From positions 2,294,001 through 2,358,000 of the forward strand of contig NZ_JAFFID010000001.1 in NCBI RefSeq assembly GCF_017355955.1: a stretch of DNA of 64,000 nt, written 5' to 3'. This document shows, one piece after another, positions 53,112 to 61,168 of this stretch. The notes below the pieces were generated by a model, which had not been told where the DNA came from, did no database searches, and saw only the letters and a list, made by a program, of their open reading frames with translations. The DNA comes from Sabulibacter ruber (GTDB lineage Bacteria; Bacteroidota; Bacteroidia; Cytophagales; Hymenobacteraceae). Position 1 is the stretch's first letter, and every line of letters starts with the position of its first letter. The translations under genes and the position numbers were made by a program.

Positions 53112-53894
53112 ATGAATATTCAAGAAGCTGTCAACAATTTGAACAACACTGACTTAATTAAGTTAATAGGAATACTTGTAACTATTATTATAGCTTTTTT
53201 TGGCTTTATAGGTAGAGCCATATTCACGAAATGGAAACACAGTCTTGATCTAGAAATAAAATTGCTTGATTCTAAAAACTCACAAAATGAAAGACTTCTA
53301 AGCTCATTCTCTTCTACATCAAATATTTCTCAAACTAAGCGAATTGAAGCAATTGAAGAATTCTGGGCCCATGTCCTAGATATAAAGAAATGCATTCCAA
53401 GTGCGGGACATCTCGCTTATTCTATACTATCACAAAATGAATTAGATGATTTCTTTAACCTCCAAGGAGATTTACCTAAGTTGTTTCTTCAACAAGTACC
53501 TAATAAGGAATCAGAGGAAATCTTCTGGGAGCTTTGTGGAAAATGTGAGAGATTAAGACCCTTCTTGGGCGAAGCGCTTTGGTTGAATTTCCAAATGTTA
53601 CAAGGCTTTGTTGGAAGGACAAGGTTTATATTTAAAGAATCAGTAAATAAAAAAAGCTTAACCTTTTGGCAGGATGACGATTTCTTTGCTAGAATTTTCC
53701 TAGCCCTTTTCACAGAGGATGAAAATAAACTAATTAATAGCAATAGGTATTCATCTTATCAATATGCACTTGAAGTTCTTGAGCAAAGATTGTTGACAGA
53801 AGTTAATGATATCCTTTCTGGCAAAAGGCTAACTTATGACAGTGTAACTATGGCAAAAAAACTCATTCACTTAAAAAGTGATTATAAGGCATAA
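53112..53894 (+). CDS. Orphan low-GC membrane-anchored protein
   Basis: A 260-residue protein with one N-terminal transmembrane helix (LIGILVTIIIAFFGFIG), a short basic stretch and a mainly helical cytosolic part (KRIEAIEEFWAHVLDIKKCIP, DDDFFARIFLALFTEDE, YALEVLEQRLLTEVNDIL). AT-rich third-position use sets it apart from its GC-richer neighbours. I do not recognise a family; proteins of this layout occur as singletons in accessory islands. It is enclosed between two hairpins. The composition suggests recent acquisition by horizontal transfer. Confidence 0.75.
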   Translation: MNIQEAVNNLNNTDLIKLIGILVTIIIAFFGFIGRAIFTKWKHSLDLEIKLLDSKNSQNERLLSSFSSTSNISQTKRIEAIEEFWAHVLDIKKCIPSAGHLAYSILSQNELDDFFNLQGDLPKLFLQQVPNKESEEIFWELCGKCERLRPFLGEALWLNFQMLQGFVGRTRFIFKESVNKKSLTFWQDDDFFARIFLALFTEDENKLINSNRYSSYQYALEVLEQRLLTEVNDILSGKRLTYDSVTMAKKLIHLKSDYKA

Positions 53895-53900
53895 CGAAAT

Positions 53901-53940
53901 ATAAAGGCCGTGTTTGCTGAAGGCATAACACGACCTTTAT
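53901..53940 (+). terminator. Hairpin terminator after the orphan gene
   Basis: ATAAAGGCCGTGTT / AACACGACCTTTAT with one mismatch and a 12-nt loop, seven nt after the stop codon. Confidence 0.85.
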
Positions 53941-53987
53941 GATAGTATCACCTGAGTCAATTCCTTCAAGCTCTACTTCTCCTAGCC

Positions 53988-54503
53988 ATGACACCTCTCC
54001 ACTTCAAGACGCACATCGGCAAACTAGACTACCTCATGGGAACGCATTACGTGGAGATTCCGGCGGAGGTGGTGCAGGCCTTAGGCGGCAAGTTCAACGT
54101 GCGCCTACTGTGTACGGTGAACAATACCGTCACGTACCAGGGCGGAATTGTGGCGTTGGGCCAGGGCCGGGGCTACATCACCCTCACCAAACAGCGCCTG
54201 AAACAGTTGGGTGTGAAGGAAGGCAGCGAGGTTTCGGTCACGCTGGAGAAAGACACCAGCCAATACGGCACGCCCGTTCCCGAGGAACTCTCTGAGCTCT
54301 TCATCCAGGACGATGAAGGCAAAGCCCGCTTTGATCAGCTGAAACCCGGCATGCAGCGCTATATCATTCAGCACGTGGCGGCGGTCAAGAGCTCCCAGCT
54401 CCGCATTGACCGGTCTATCAAACTCATCGGGAATCTGAAACAGTTGAAACCGGGCAAGGAAACCTTCCGCGAGATTCTGGGGCTGGAGAAAAGAGAAATT
54501 TAA
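53988..54503 (+). CDS. DUF1905 / YdeI (OmdA-like) protein
   Basis: A 171-residue cytosolic protein. The N-terminal part (HFKTHIGKLDYLMGTHYVEIPAEVVQALGG, GYITLTKQRLKQLGVKEGSEVSVTLEKD) is a DUF1905-type small beta-barrel. The C-terminal helical part, LKPGMQRYIIQHVAAVKSSQLRIDRSIKLIGNLKQL, matches the OmdA/YdeI-OmpD-associated family. The fusion of the two is common in Bacteroidota; function is unknown. Start ATG at 53988 is well supported by the absence of family-like sequence upstream. Confidence 0.85.
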   Translation: MTPLHFKTHIGKLDYLMGTHYVEIPAEVVQALGGKFNVRLLCTVNNTVTYQGGIVALGQGRGYITLTKQRLKQLGVKEGSEVSVTLEKDTSQYGTPVPEELSELFIQDDEGKARFDQLKPGMQRYIIQHVAAVKSSQLRIDRSIKLIGNLKQLKPGKETFREILGLEKREI

Positions 54504-54530
54504 TTCGCGTTTTACCAAAGGGCACCATCC

Positions 54531-54560
54531 TGTAGAGATAAGGTACTGCCTTGTCTCTTT
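54531..54560. repeat. AGACAAGGCA palindrome, copy B (variant)
   Basis: TGTAGAGATAAGGTA-CTGCCTTGTCTCTTT, one base changed in each arm relative to copy A. Confidence 0.8.
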
Positions 54561-54578
54561 CGTTATTTGGAGACAGGT

Positions 54579-54614
54579 ATTTTGATGGCCTTTCTGCAAA
54601 ATAAGCCTAGAAAC
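54579..54614. repeat. 36-nt dispersed palindrome, copy 24
   Basis: ATTTTGATGGCCTTTCTGC left, AAAATAAGCCTAGAAAC right. Confidence 0.72.
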
Positions 54615-54704
54615 GGGTGAACAGGTTATGACCTTAGGCTGCTACCTTTGGTAATCCTGAACCGGTTATCGCTTGTTTTCCTGGGCACCGGTAGGAACCG
54701 TTCT

Positions 54705-54732
54705 GGAGACAAGGCAGTGCCTTGTCTCTACA
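54705..54732. repeat. AGACAAGGCA palindrome, copy C
   Basis: GGAGACAAGGCAGT / GCCTTGTCTCTACAG, almost identical to copy A at 45699. Confidence 0.85.
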
Positions 54733-54755
54733 GAGGAAGGGCATTCTAGTAGCGC

Positions 54756-54791
54756 GTTTTGGGGCTGTTTTTAGGAAATCGGGGCCAAAAC
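54756..54791. repeat. 36-nt dispersed palindrome, copy 25
   Basis: GTTTTGGGGCTGTTTTTA left, GGAAATCGGGGCCAAAAC right; 69 nt upstream of the HAD gene start. Confidence 0.87.
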
Positions 54792-54860
54792 GGATTTGGA
54801 TTACCGTTCCCACCTTCCGCCGCCGTACCTTTACCGAAACATATTCTCAATTACCTCTGC

Positions 54861-55685
54861 ATGATCATCCGCGCCATTTGCTCTGATATTGACGGAACGC
54901 TGCTCAACCAAGACCGCGAGCTTTCCCAAAGAACCATAGACACCATTCAACGCCTGGACAAAAACCTGCCGTTTATCATGGCCTCGGCCAGGATGCCCAG
55001 CGCCGTGCGCCACCTGCAGGAACAGTTAGGCATTCTGCACCACCCCATGATCTGCTTCAACGGCGGGTACGTGCTGCTCTACGATGATTCCACCCAGGAA
55101 CCGCAGGTGCTGGACACGGTGCAGATTCCGGCCTCTGTTTGCCAGGAAATCGCCGGGCTGGCCCAGGGCACCAGCATCAACGTGAGTTTGTACCAGGACG
55201 ATCACTGGCACGCCCCGCAGGTAGACCAGTGGACCGAGCGGGAAATCCGGCACACCAAGGTGAATCCCACTATCTCCTCCACGCAGGAAGTTCTGCAGGC
55301 GTGGCAAACGGCCCAAACCGGGGCCCACAAAGTGATGTGCATGGGCGCGGCGGAAGAAATCCAGACGTTGTGGGAGGCCTTGCACCCTAGGTTTGGGGAG
55401 CAGCTGCACATTTACCGCTCCAACGACCGCTACTTGGAAATCGCCCCGAAGACTATTTCCAAGGCCACCGCTTTAAAGCTGCTTTTGGAAAAACACTATG
55501 ATTTCGGGATGGAATCGGTGATGGCTTTGGGGGACAATTACAACGATGTGGAGATGCTGGGTGCCGTGGGTCTGGGCATTGCCGTAGGGAACGCCCGCGA
55601 AGAAGCCAAAGCCGCCGCCAAAGAAGTCACCGCGCCTAGCATTGAAGACGGCGTGGCTATCGCCATTGAAAAGTACTGCCTGTAG
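54861..55685 (+). CDS. HAD superfamily Cof-type phosphatase
   Basis: A 274-residue hydrolase of the Cof/YidA type (HAD class IIB). Motif I is DIDGTLLNQ near residue 9, motif II MASARMPS, motif III TISKATAL with Lys near 200, and motif IV MALGDNYNDVEML. The middle cap domain fits sugar-phosphate or flavin phosphatase activity; the precise substrate cannot be given. The start is the ATG at 54861. Frame extends 34 codons upstream through a palindrome, without family character. Confidence 0.92.
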   Translation: MIIRAICSDIDGTLLNQDRELSQRTIDTIQRLDKNLPFIMASARMPSAVRHLQEQLGILHHPMICFNGGYVLLYDDSTQEPQVLDTVQIPASVCQEIAGLAQGTSINVSLYQDDHWHAPQVDQWTEREIRHTKVNPTISSTQEVLQAWQTAQTGAHKVMCMGAAEEIQTLWEALHPRFGEQLHIYRSNDRYLEIAPKTISKATALKLLLEKHYDFGMESVMALGDNYNDVEMLGAVGLGIAVGNAREEAKAAAKEVTAPSIEDGVAIAIEKYCL

Positions 55686-55773
55686 CAGCTGCGGCACTTT
55701 CCCGCCGGATACCCTGGCGCTTGACCTTGTCTGAGGCGGTTTTCGTATATAGCAGCTCAATTAACGCATTTCC

Positions 55774-56628
55774 ATGAGAACTATCAAGAAAATCCATAAA
55801 GCCGAGTACGCGCCCATCGCGGATCTGGTCACCTATTCGCCGTTGCCTTCCAGAAGCCTGCAGCAGGTAGACCCGTTTCTGTTCCTGAACCACCACGGGC
55901 ACCAGGTGTACAAACCCAACAACCGGGGACTTCCGTTCGGGCCGCACCCGCACCGGGGCATGGAAACTGTGACCTTCATCCTGGAGGGCGACATCATGCA
56001 CAAAGACTCGGGTGGGCACGAGAGCGTGATCACCGGCGGCGGCGTGCAGTGGATGACGGCGGGCCGTGGCTTGATCCATGCGGAGGTTTCTTCCTCAGAG
56101 TTCAAGAAGACCGGCGGACCGCTGGAGATCCTGCAGCTGTGGGTGAACCTGCCGGCCAGGCTCAAAATGACCGAGCCCCGGTACGAAGGCCTGCAAAGAG
56201 AAAACATCCCCACCTTCACCCTGGATGAAGGCAACGTGACCGTGAACCTGGTTTCCGGCACCTGGGACGGCCACACCGGCGCGTTTGAAACGCTTTCAGA
56301 CATCATGCTCAGCACCGTTTACTTCCAGGCGGGCGGCAAACTGAGCGTGGAAGTACCAGCCGAGCGGAATATCTTCTTCTACATCATCAAAGGCACGCTC
56401 ACGGTGAATGGTCAGCAAGTACCGTTCAGAAACCTGGTAGAGTTCAACAACGACGGAACCGAGCTGCAGGTGGAAGCCTCCGAGGACAGCATTTTGCTGT
56501 TCGGGCACGCGGTGCCGTTCAACGAGCCGGTAGTGGCGCAGGGACCGTTTGTGATGAACTCCGAAGCCGAAATCTACCAGGCTTACGCCGATTACCAGCA
56601 AGGCAAATTCGGTTCCTGGAACCATTAA
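55774..56628 (+). CDS. Pirin family protein (YhhW/quercetinase-like)
   Basis: A 284-residue bicupin. The N-terminal cupin shows the metal motif PFGPHPHRGMETVTFILEG with two His and Glu, GGGVQWMTAGRGLIHAE with a further His, and TGGPLEILQLWVNLP; the C-terminal cupin (AERNIFFYIIKGTLTVNGQ) lacks ligands as usual. Bacterial pirins can act as quercetin 2,3-dioxygenases or redox sensors; function here is unknown. It stands alone, preceded by about 88 nt. Confidence 0.92.
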   Translation: MRTIKKIHKAEYAPIADLVTYSPLPSRSLQQVDPFLFLNHHGHQVYKPNNRGLPFGPHPHRGMETVTFILEGDIMHKDSGGHESVITGGGVQWMTAGRGLIHAEVSSSEFKKTGGPLEILQLWVNLPARLKMTEPRYEGLQRENIPTFTLDEGNVTVNLVSGTWDGHTGAFETLSDIMLSTVYFQAGGKLSVEVPAERNIFFYIIKGTLTVNGQQVPFRNLVEFNNDGTELQVEASEDSILLFGHAVPFNEPVVAQGPFVMNSEAEIYQAYADYQQGKFGSWNH

Positions 56629-56653
56629 CCGCTCCGGGTTTCCCATTTAACCA

Positions 56654-56707
56654 GAACCACCTGTTTCAGAACTGATTTAAGAAAATCGGCTCTGAAACAG
56701 GTGGTTC
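56654..56707. terminator. Bidirectional terminator made from a palindrome
   Basis: Outer stem GAACCACCT / AGGTGGTTC extends palindrome copy 26. It serves pirin (+) and the bestrophin gene (-), which converge here. Confidence 0.85.
56663..56698. repeat. 36-nt dispersed palindrome, copy 26
   Basis: GTTTCAGAACTGATTTAA left, GAAAATCGGCTCTGAAAC right; about 14 of 18 pair. The CA/TG at positions 5-6 covary. Confidence 0.92.
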
Positions 56708-56739
56708 AATTTTTAAGCTTGGGGCCAGTAATAAGATCC

Positions 56740-57660
56740 TTAATCCAGAATGAATTTGTTTTTGGGAGTTAGAGACTGGGGCACTTCCTGGCCGGCCATT
56801 TCCAGCAGAGAAGCCTCAATGGTCTGGCAGATGGCATTCAGGGCTAAGTCATTGGGCTCTGTGCCGAAGGGTTCCTCAATCTCGTTCACGATGGAGTCCA
56901 GCGCCATAAAGGTGTAGCCCACAAACACCACAATGAGCGGCGTCATCCACCCGATGCTGTCTACCAACCCAAACGGCAGCAGGAAACAGTACAGGTACAC
57001 GGTACGGTGTAGCAGCACGCTGTAAGTGTAAGGAATGGGCGTGCTGGCGATGCGCTCGCAGCCGCCAACAATGTTGGAGAGCTGGTTCAGGTTGTGGTCA
57101 ATGGCTGCTTGGGTGATAGAGTCAATCCGGCCGGCCTCTTTTCCGGACTGTACCCACTGGCCCATTTCCCGGAGCAGCAGAATAGGTTTGAACCGGGCTT
57201 TCCCCAATGCCTGTACCAGATCTGGAGGCAAAAGGCGTTGGAAGTCTTGGGAGGGATCGGTTCTGCGGAGTTGGTGTTTAAGGGCGTAAGCAAAGGCAAT
57301 GAGCATCTTCACGAATTGAAGTACCTGCGGAGAATCAGCGGGCAGACCGGTCATGGTCAAGGCCTGCCGGGTGAGGGAACGGGTATCAATCAGGAGGGCG
57401 CCCCAGAGCTTGCGGCCTTCCCAGAAACGCTCGTAGCTGGCATTGTTCCGGAAGCCCAGGAAAATAGCCAGGGCAATTCCCAGCAAGGTAAAGGCGGCCG
57501 GGTTCAGCGGCACTTTGTAGGCAAATAATCGTCCCTGGAAATAGACCACTACCACCGAGAGCAGCAACAGCACCAGCAAGCGCGGCAGAATGATGGGGAG
57601 CACGGAGCCCTTCCAGACGAAGAGCATTCTAAACCAGTTCTCTTTCTTTCTTATGATCAT
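56740..57660 (-). CDS. Bestrophin family (UPF0187) membrane channel protein
   Basis: A 306-residue protein of the bacterial bestrophin-like family. An amphipathic N-terminus (KENWFRMLFVWKGSVLPIIL) is followed by a membrane helix (LLLLSVVVVYF), another near 40-55 (FTLLGIALAIFLGFRNNASYERFWEGRKLWGALLID) with the family motif NNASYERFWEGRK, and a helical C-terminal half with GGCERIASTPIPYTYSVLLHR. A further helix pair (YLYCFLLPFGL, TPLIVVFVGYTFM) forms the pore end. Homologues are chloride- or sodium-conducting pentameric channels. Confidence 0.92.
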   Translation of the reverse strand: MIIRKKENWFRMLFVWKGSVLPIILPRLLVLLLLSVVVVYFQGRLFAYKVPLNPAAFTLLGIALAIFLGFRNNASYERFWEGRKLWGALLIDTRSLTRQALTMTGLPADSPQVLQFVKMLIAFAYALKHQLRRTDPSQDFQRLLPPDLVQALGKARFKPILLLREMGQWVQSGKEAGRIDSITQAAIDHNLNQLSNIVGGCERIASTPIPYTYSVLLHRTVYLYCFLLPFGLVDSIGWMTPLIVVFVGYTFMALDSIVNEIEEPFGTEPNDLALNAICQTIEASLLEMAGQEVPQSLTPKNKFILD

Positions 57661-57692
57661 AGGGTACTCCGGGGGAATTCACTTTCGGCACG

Positions 57693-57700
57693 CAAAGGTA
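57693..57700 (-). promoter_or_regulatory. -7 promoter box (TACCTTTG) for bestrophin
   Basis: TAnnTTTG match on the minus strand 32 nt upstream of the ATG. Confidence 0.62.
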
Positions 57701-57760
57701 CAGACACCGCCTACAAAAAGTACCCTTTGCAGGCTTTTGTGTTGGTTCTGTTTCTCCCCT

Positions 57761-57785
57761 GTTTTAAGTAAACCAAGGCTAAAAC
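57761..57785. repeat. 36-nt palindrome, copy 27 (internal deletion)
   Basis: GTTTTAAG... and AAACCAAGGCTAAAAC with the central 11 nt missing, 25 nt in all. Confidence 0.55.
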
Positions 57786-57853
57786 AGCTTTCAAAGGGAG
57801 CTTAGCCAGCAGGAACAGAAAACAGCGCATCCTTTCTCCTACGGCTGTTCACC

Positions 57854-57889
57854 GTTTTAAGCCTGTTTCTGCGGAATCAGACTTAAAAC
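57854..57889. repeat. 36-nt dispersed palindrome, copy 28
   Basis: GTTTTAAGCCTGTTTCTG left, CGGAATCAGACTTAAAAC right; about 15 of 18 pair. It abuts the terminator at 57889. Confidence 0.92.
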
Positions 57890-57927
57890 AGAAGAGCCCT
57901 GCGGTAGCTTTCCACAGGGCTCTTCTG
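57889..57927 (-). terminator. Intrinsic terminator of the coiled-coil protein gene
   Basis: CAGAAGAGCCCTG / CAGGGCTCTTCTG stem, 19 nt after the stop codon on the minus strand; its T-tract is the palindrome's GTTTT arm. Confidence 0.88.
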
Positions 57928-57946
57928 CACGTGTTCTTTTATAGAA

Positions 57947-58705
57947 TTACTCTATCTTATCCAGTTTGGCTTTGACAATCTCCGCGGCGCGGCGCATGTT
58001 CTCTATCTCGGCTTTGGCGGCTTCCTGCTGTTTCAGGTTGTTTTCCACCTCCTTTTTGAGCTGTTCCAGTTCCTGGGCGTTGGCTACCAGGGCGGCTTCC
58101 AGTTCCAGTTTCCGCTGCTGGTTTTTGGAGATCCGGGCTTGGATTTCGTTTGCCTGGCGCACTACCAGATCAGATTTGTTCTGGGAGTTCACCACCACGT
58201 TCTGGGCTTCGTTGATCTGCTGCAGGATGTCTTCTTTGTATAGGTTGCGGGCAAATTGCTGCAGAAGAGCCACCCCGCTGGCCCACTCCCTGGGCGTTTC
58301 TTTCTGGTTCAGGTAAGCGTTGCCCATGTCAATGGACCACCACACCATAGAACCTTTGCTGGTAGGCTCTACCTTAGACACAATCCGGATGGGGTTGCGG
58401 CTGATGGTGTCAATCTTGCCGCTCTCAACGGTATAAATGCCTTTACCGGCCTGCGCTTTGGGCAACGGCAAAAGCGAAGGCGCTTTCACTACGCCGCCAG
58501 ACGTTTCTTTCAGGTAGGCTGCCCAGGCTTTCTCCACTACTTTGCTGTCTAACTGGATCATGATGCGCTGCCCTTTGCGGGTAATGCCGTTCACCTCCAG
58601 CTCTGCCTCTTCCACTGTAGAGCGCTGGGCCCAAGCCGTCATACTTACTCCCCAAAATAACAGCAGCAATGCCACTGCCCGTACCCGCGTAAATGTGCCT
58701 TTCAT
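57947..58705 (-). CDS. Secreted coiled-coil protein of unknown function
   Basis: A 252-residue protein with a signal peptide (VALLLLFWGVSMTAWAQ). Residues 30-150 contain short strands (EAELEVNGITRKGQRIMIQLD, NPIRIVSKVEPTSKGSMVWWSIDMG), and 165-252 form a long heptad-repeat coiled coil rich in Gln, Lys, Glu and Ala. Such proteins often dimerise or trimerise in the periplasm. I do not recognise a family. The gene starts immediately beside a degenerate palindrome and 69 nt after a -7 box. Confidence 0.75.
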   Translation of the reverse strand: MKGTFTRVRAVALLLLFWGVSMTAWAQRSTVEEAELEVNGITRKGQRIMIQLDSKVVEKAWAAYLKETSGGVVKAPSLLPLPKAQAGKGIYTVESGKIDTISRNPIRIVSKVEPTSKGSMVWWSIDMGNAYLNQKETPREWASGVALLQQFARNLYKEDILQQINEAQNVVVNSQNKSDLVVRQANEIQARISKNQQRKLELEAALVANAQELEQLKKEVENNLKQQEAAKAEIENMRRAAEIVKAKLDKIE

Positions 58706-58741
58706 GTAAACTACTTCTCTTAGAAAAAATGGGCTGAAATC
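58706..58741. repeat. 36-nt dispersed palindrome, copy 29 (degenerate left half)
   Basis: Left half lost, right half AGAAAAAATGGGCTGAAATC good; the copy is contiguous with the start codon. Confidence 0.5.
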
Positions 58742-58773
58742 GCCTTTGAATCAGCGCAGGAATTCCTGCAGTG

Positions 58774-58781
58774 CAAATTTA
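58774..58781 (-). promoter_or_regulatory. -7 promoter box (TAAATTTG) of the coiled-coil protein gene
   Basis: TAnnTTTG match on the minus strand; a start near 58765 would put palindrome copy 29 in the leader. Confidence 0.6.
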
Positions 58782-58849
58782 TACTACCCTGCCCTAGTAT
58801 AAAAACCACTAATGAAAACTAAATTGCCTTTATACCAGTTTTATGCTTT

Positions 58850-59257
58850 ATGAAGGTCACCGTCTGCCGTAAAGAAAACTTCAATGCCGCGCATCGGCTC
58901 CATAACCCAAACTGGACCGATGAGCAAAACCAACAAGTCTTTGGGTTATGCAACAACCCCAACTACCATGGCCATAATTACAACCTCATAGTCAAACTCA
59001 ATGGCCCCATAGATGAGGACACCGGCTATGTCTATGACATGAAAAAGTTGAGTCTTCTGATAAAAGCAGAAATTTTAAATAAATTTGACCACAAAAACCT
59101 GAATCTGGATACGGAGGAGTTCAAACACCTGAACCCCACCGCCGAGAATATCGCCGTTGTGATCTGGCAGCGTTTACGCCCCCACCTCCCAGAAAACTAC
59201 ACGTTATCCGTCACTTTATTTGAAACCGAAAGAAACTTTGTTGAATACCATGGATAG
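58850..59257 (+). CDS. 6-pyruvoyl-tetrahydropterin synthase / QueD family protein
   Basis: A 135-residue T-fold enzyme acting on dihydroneopterin triphosphate, the product of FolE encoded next. Zinc ligands are the AAHRLH His and the HGH of CNNPNYHGHNY. Cys and HGH are separated by five residues (Cx5HGH), as in eukaryotic 6-pyruvoyl-tetrahydropterin synthase, whereas QueD usually has Cx3HGH. DHKNLNLD and NPTAENIAVVIWQRL also resemble the eukaryotic enzyme. It may therefore serve tetrahydrobiopterin or a related pterin instead of queuosine, but both remain possible. The 3' end overlaps folE by 8 nt. Confidence 0.9.
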   Translation: MKVTVCRKENFNAAHRLHNPNWTDEQNQQVFGLCNNPNYHGHNYNLIVKLNGPIDEDTGYVYDMKKLSLLIKAEILNKFDHKNLNLDTEEFKHLNPTAENIAVVIWQRLRPHLPENYTLSVTLFETERNFVEYHG

Positions 59258-59915
59258 AAGGGATTGGCACGAGGAAGATCCCGAGGAAGAACACGTATCT
59301 GGTTCTTTAGAAACTCCTCTCCGCGCAGACGCGTTTGACCTCACAGATGAGCAGAAAATAAACGGCATTGAACACCACTTCCGGGAAATCATGCACCTCT
59401 TGGGGCTGGACCTGGAAGACGATAGCCTGAAAGGCACGCCGCGCCGGGTGGCCAAAATGTACGTGAAAGAGATTTTTGACGGACTTAACCCCGAGAATCG
59501 CCCCACTGCCCGTCTGTTTGAGAACCGGTACGGCTACCGCCAGATGCTGGTGGAGCGCGACATCACCCTTTACTCCAGCTGTGAGCACCACTTTGTGCCT
59601 ATCATTGGCAAAGCGCACGTAGCCTACATTCCAAATGAGCACGTGATTGGTTTGTCTAAGCTCAACCGCATTGTGCAGTATTTTGGCCGTCGCCCGCAGG
59701 TGCAGGAGCGCCTCACCCGCCAGATTGCCCAGGAACTGCGCGATGTGCTCAAAACCGAGAACGTAGCCGTTTACATTGAAGCCGATCACCTGTGCGTGAT
59801 GAGCCGTGGTGTGAATGATGTAAGCAGCAGCACCATTACGTCTGAGTATTCTGGCTTGTTTGAGCAGGAGGCTTACCGCCTGGAGTTTCTGCAGGCCATC
59901 AGGCACAGTAAGTAA
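59250..59915 (+). CDS. folE: GTP cyclohydrolase I
   Basis: A 221-residue enzyme that opens the imidazole ring of GTP to give 7,8-dihydroneopterin triphosphate for folate and other pterins. The zinc site is CEHHFVPI (Cys and His) and HLCVMSRG (second Cys); SKLNRIVQYFGRRPQVQERLTRQI and GKAHVAYIP are family signatures. The ATG at 59250 gives a short acidic N-terminus; the frame is open to a TTG at 59220 within the upstream gene. The 8-nt overlap indicates co-translation with the PTPS-like gene. Confidence 0.96.
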   Translation: MDRRDWHEEDPEEEHVSGSLETPLRADAFDLTDEQKINGIEHHFREIMHLLGLDLEDDSLKGTPRRVAKMYVKEIFDGLNPENRPTARLFENRYGYRQMLVERDITLYSSCEHHFVPIIGKAHVAYIPNEHVIGLSKLNRIVQYFGRRPQVQERLTRQIAQELRDVLKTENVAVYIEADHLCVMSRGVNDVSSSTITSEYSGLFEQEAYRLEFLQAIRHSK

Positions 59916-60076
59916 ATACCACAAGGGTAGTGATCACAGGATTATCTGCAATGATGAATCTTTCAGGCGCACGCATTGTTTCCATTTTCGCTAGTTTAAT
60001 GAAAAGCAGCCGCCCTACCCTAATCTATACAAACGCGTATAAGCAGGTTTGGGCGTAAGACAGTAGACAACGCAAC

Positions 60077-60991
60077 ATGTCAGACAAGATATTGATTGCC
60101 GGCGGCACCGGTTTATTGGGTTCACGTTTGTCAGAGATGCTGATTGACAGTGGATATGAAGTAGCCCTCCTAAGCCGTACCCCCGACAAATACGCCCGCT
60201 ATAAAACGTTCAAATGGGATGTGCAGAAAGGCACGATAGACGAAAACGCCATCCGCTACGCTGACTATATCATCAACCTTGCCGGAACCAGCGTGGCTGG
60301 TGAAAAATGGACTTCCCAACGCAAAAAGGAAATCCTGAACAGCCGCATCCAGTCTACCAACCTGCTCTGCGAGTACCTTGAAAAGGTGCCCCACCACGTG
60401 AAAGGCTTTATTGGCTCCTCGGCGGTGGGCATTTACGGCAACTCCGGAGACAGGCTTATGATGGAAGAAAGCAGCTACGGCTCTGACTTCCTGGCCGAGG
60501 TCTGTAAACAGTGGGAGCAAGCCTCCTGGCAAATCCACAACCTGGGTATCAGAACGGTCATTTACAGGATTGGCATTGTTTTAAGCAACAAAGGCGGGGC
60601 ACTTCCGCAGATTGCCAAACCAGTGAAAATGCTGGCCGGTGCTCCCCTAGGTTCAGGCAAGCAGTTCATGTCCTGGATTCATATTGATGATATGTGCCGG
60701 CTGTTTATCAAAGCCATTGAGGACCGCCAGATGCAGGGCGTGTACAACGCCGTGGCGCCTAACCCCGCCACCAACGAGGAACTCACCCGCACCCTGGCCA
60801 AAGTAATGCACAAACCCATGGTGTTCCCCAATGTGCCCGCCATTGGTTTAAAGCTGGTGCTGGGTGAACTGAGCGAAGTAGTATTAGGCGGCTCACGGGT
60901 AAGCGCCACCAAAGTTCTGCAAACCGGTTTTACCTTTGAGTACAACCACCTGCAGGAAGCGCTGGAGTCTTTGTATGACAAGAACAGCTAG
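60077..60991 (+). CDS. TIGR01777 family NAD(P)-binding epimerase-like protein
   Basis: A 304-residue Rossmann-fold protein of the YfcH/SulA-homologue family. The N-terminal motif IAGGTGLLGSRLSEML binds NAD(P), IINLAGTSVAGEKWTSQRKKEI is typical of TIGR01777, and the C-terminal DUF1731 domain is visible from NVPAIGLKLVLGELSEVVLGGSRVSATKVL. The function of the family is not known; the extended SDR fold lacks an obvious YxxxK acting on a recognised sugar. It lies 160 nt downstream of folE in the same direction. Confidence 0.92.
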   Translation: MSDKILIAGGTGLLGSRLSEMLIDSGYEVALLSRTPDKYARYKTFKWDVQKGTIDENAIRYADYIINLAGTSVAGEKWTSQRKKEILNSRIQSTNLLCEYLEKVPHHVKGFIGSSAVGIYGNSGDRLMMEESSYGSDFLAEVCKQWEQASWQIHNLGIRTVIYRIGIVLSNKGGALPQIAKPVKMLAGAPLGSGKQFMSWIHIDDMCRLFIKAIEDRQMQGVYNAVAPNPATNEELTRTLAKVMHKPMVFPNVPAIGLKLVLGELSEVVLGGSRVSATKVLQTGFTFEYNHLQEALESLYDKNS

Positions 60992-61013
60992 GGAAGAATT
61001 GATTTCAATCATA

Positions 61014-61059
61014 AAGAAGAAGACCATCTCAGTAACTACTAAGATGGTCTTCTTCTTTT
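61014..61059 (+). terminator. Intrinsic terminator after the epimerase gene
   Basis: AGACCATCTCAG / AAGATGGTCTTCTTCTTTT-type stem with T-tract. Confidence 0.88.
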
Positions 61060-61104
61060 GGGCACATGGATAATCCTCTCACCGCTTATCATGGCTTACA
61101 CCCT

Positions 61105-61149
61105 GTTATAAAAGCAAATCACCCTGAAGGGATTTTCCTCCAGGGCGAT
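61105..61149 (-). terminator. Hairpin downstream of the T9SS glycoside-hydrolase gene
   Basis: On the minus strand, ATCGCCCTG / CAGGGTGAT then a T-rich run, 20 nt after the stop codon. Confidence 0.6.
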
Positions 61150-61168
61150 GCAAAGCTTCACAGAAAGG

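Larger units (their letters stand above)
54504..54860. other. Repeat-rich intergenic region
   Basis: 357 nt with two copies each of the AGACAAGGCA palindrome and of the 36-nt palindrome; no ORF. Confidence 0.7.
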
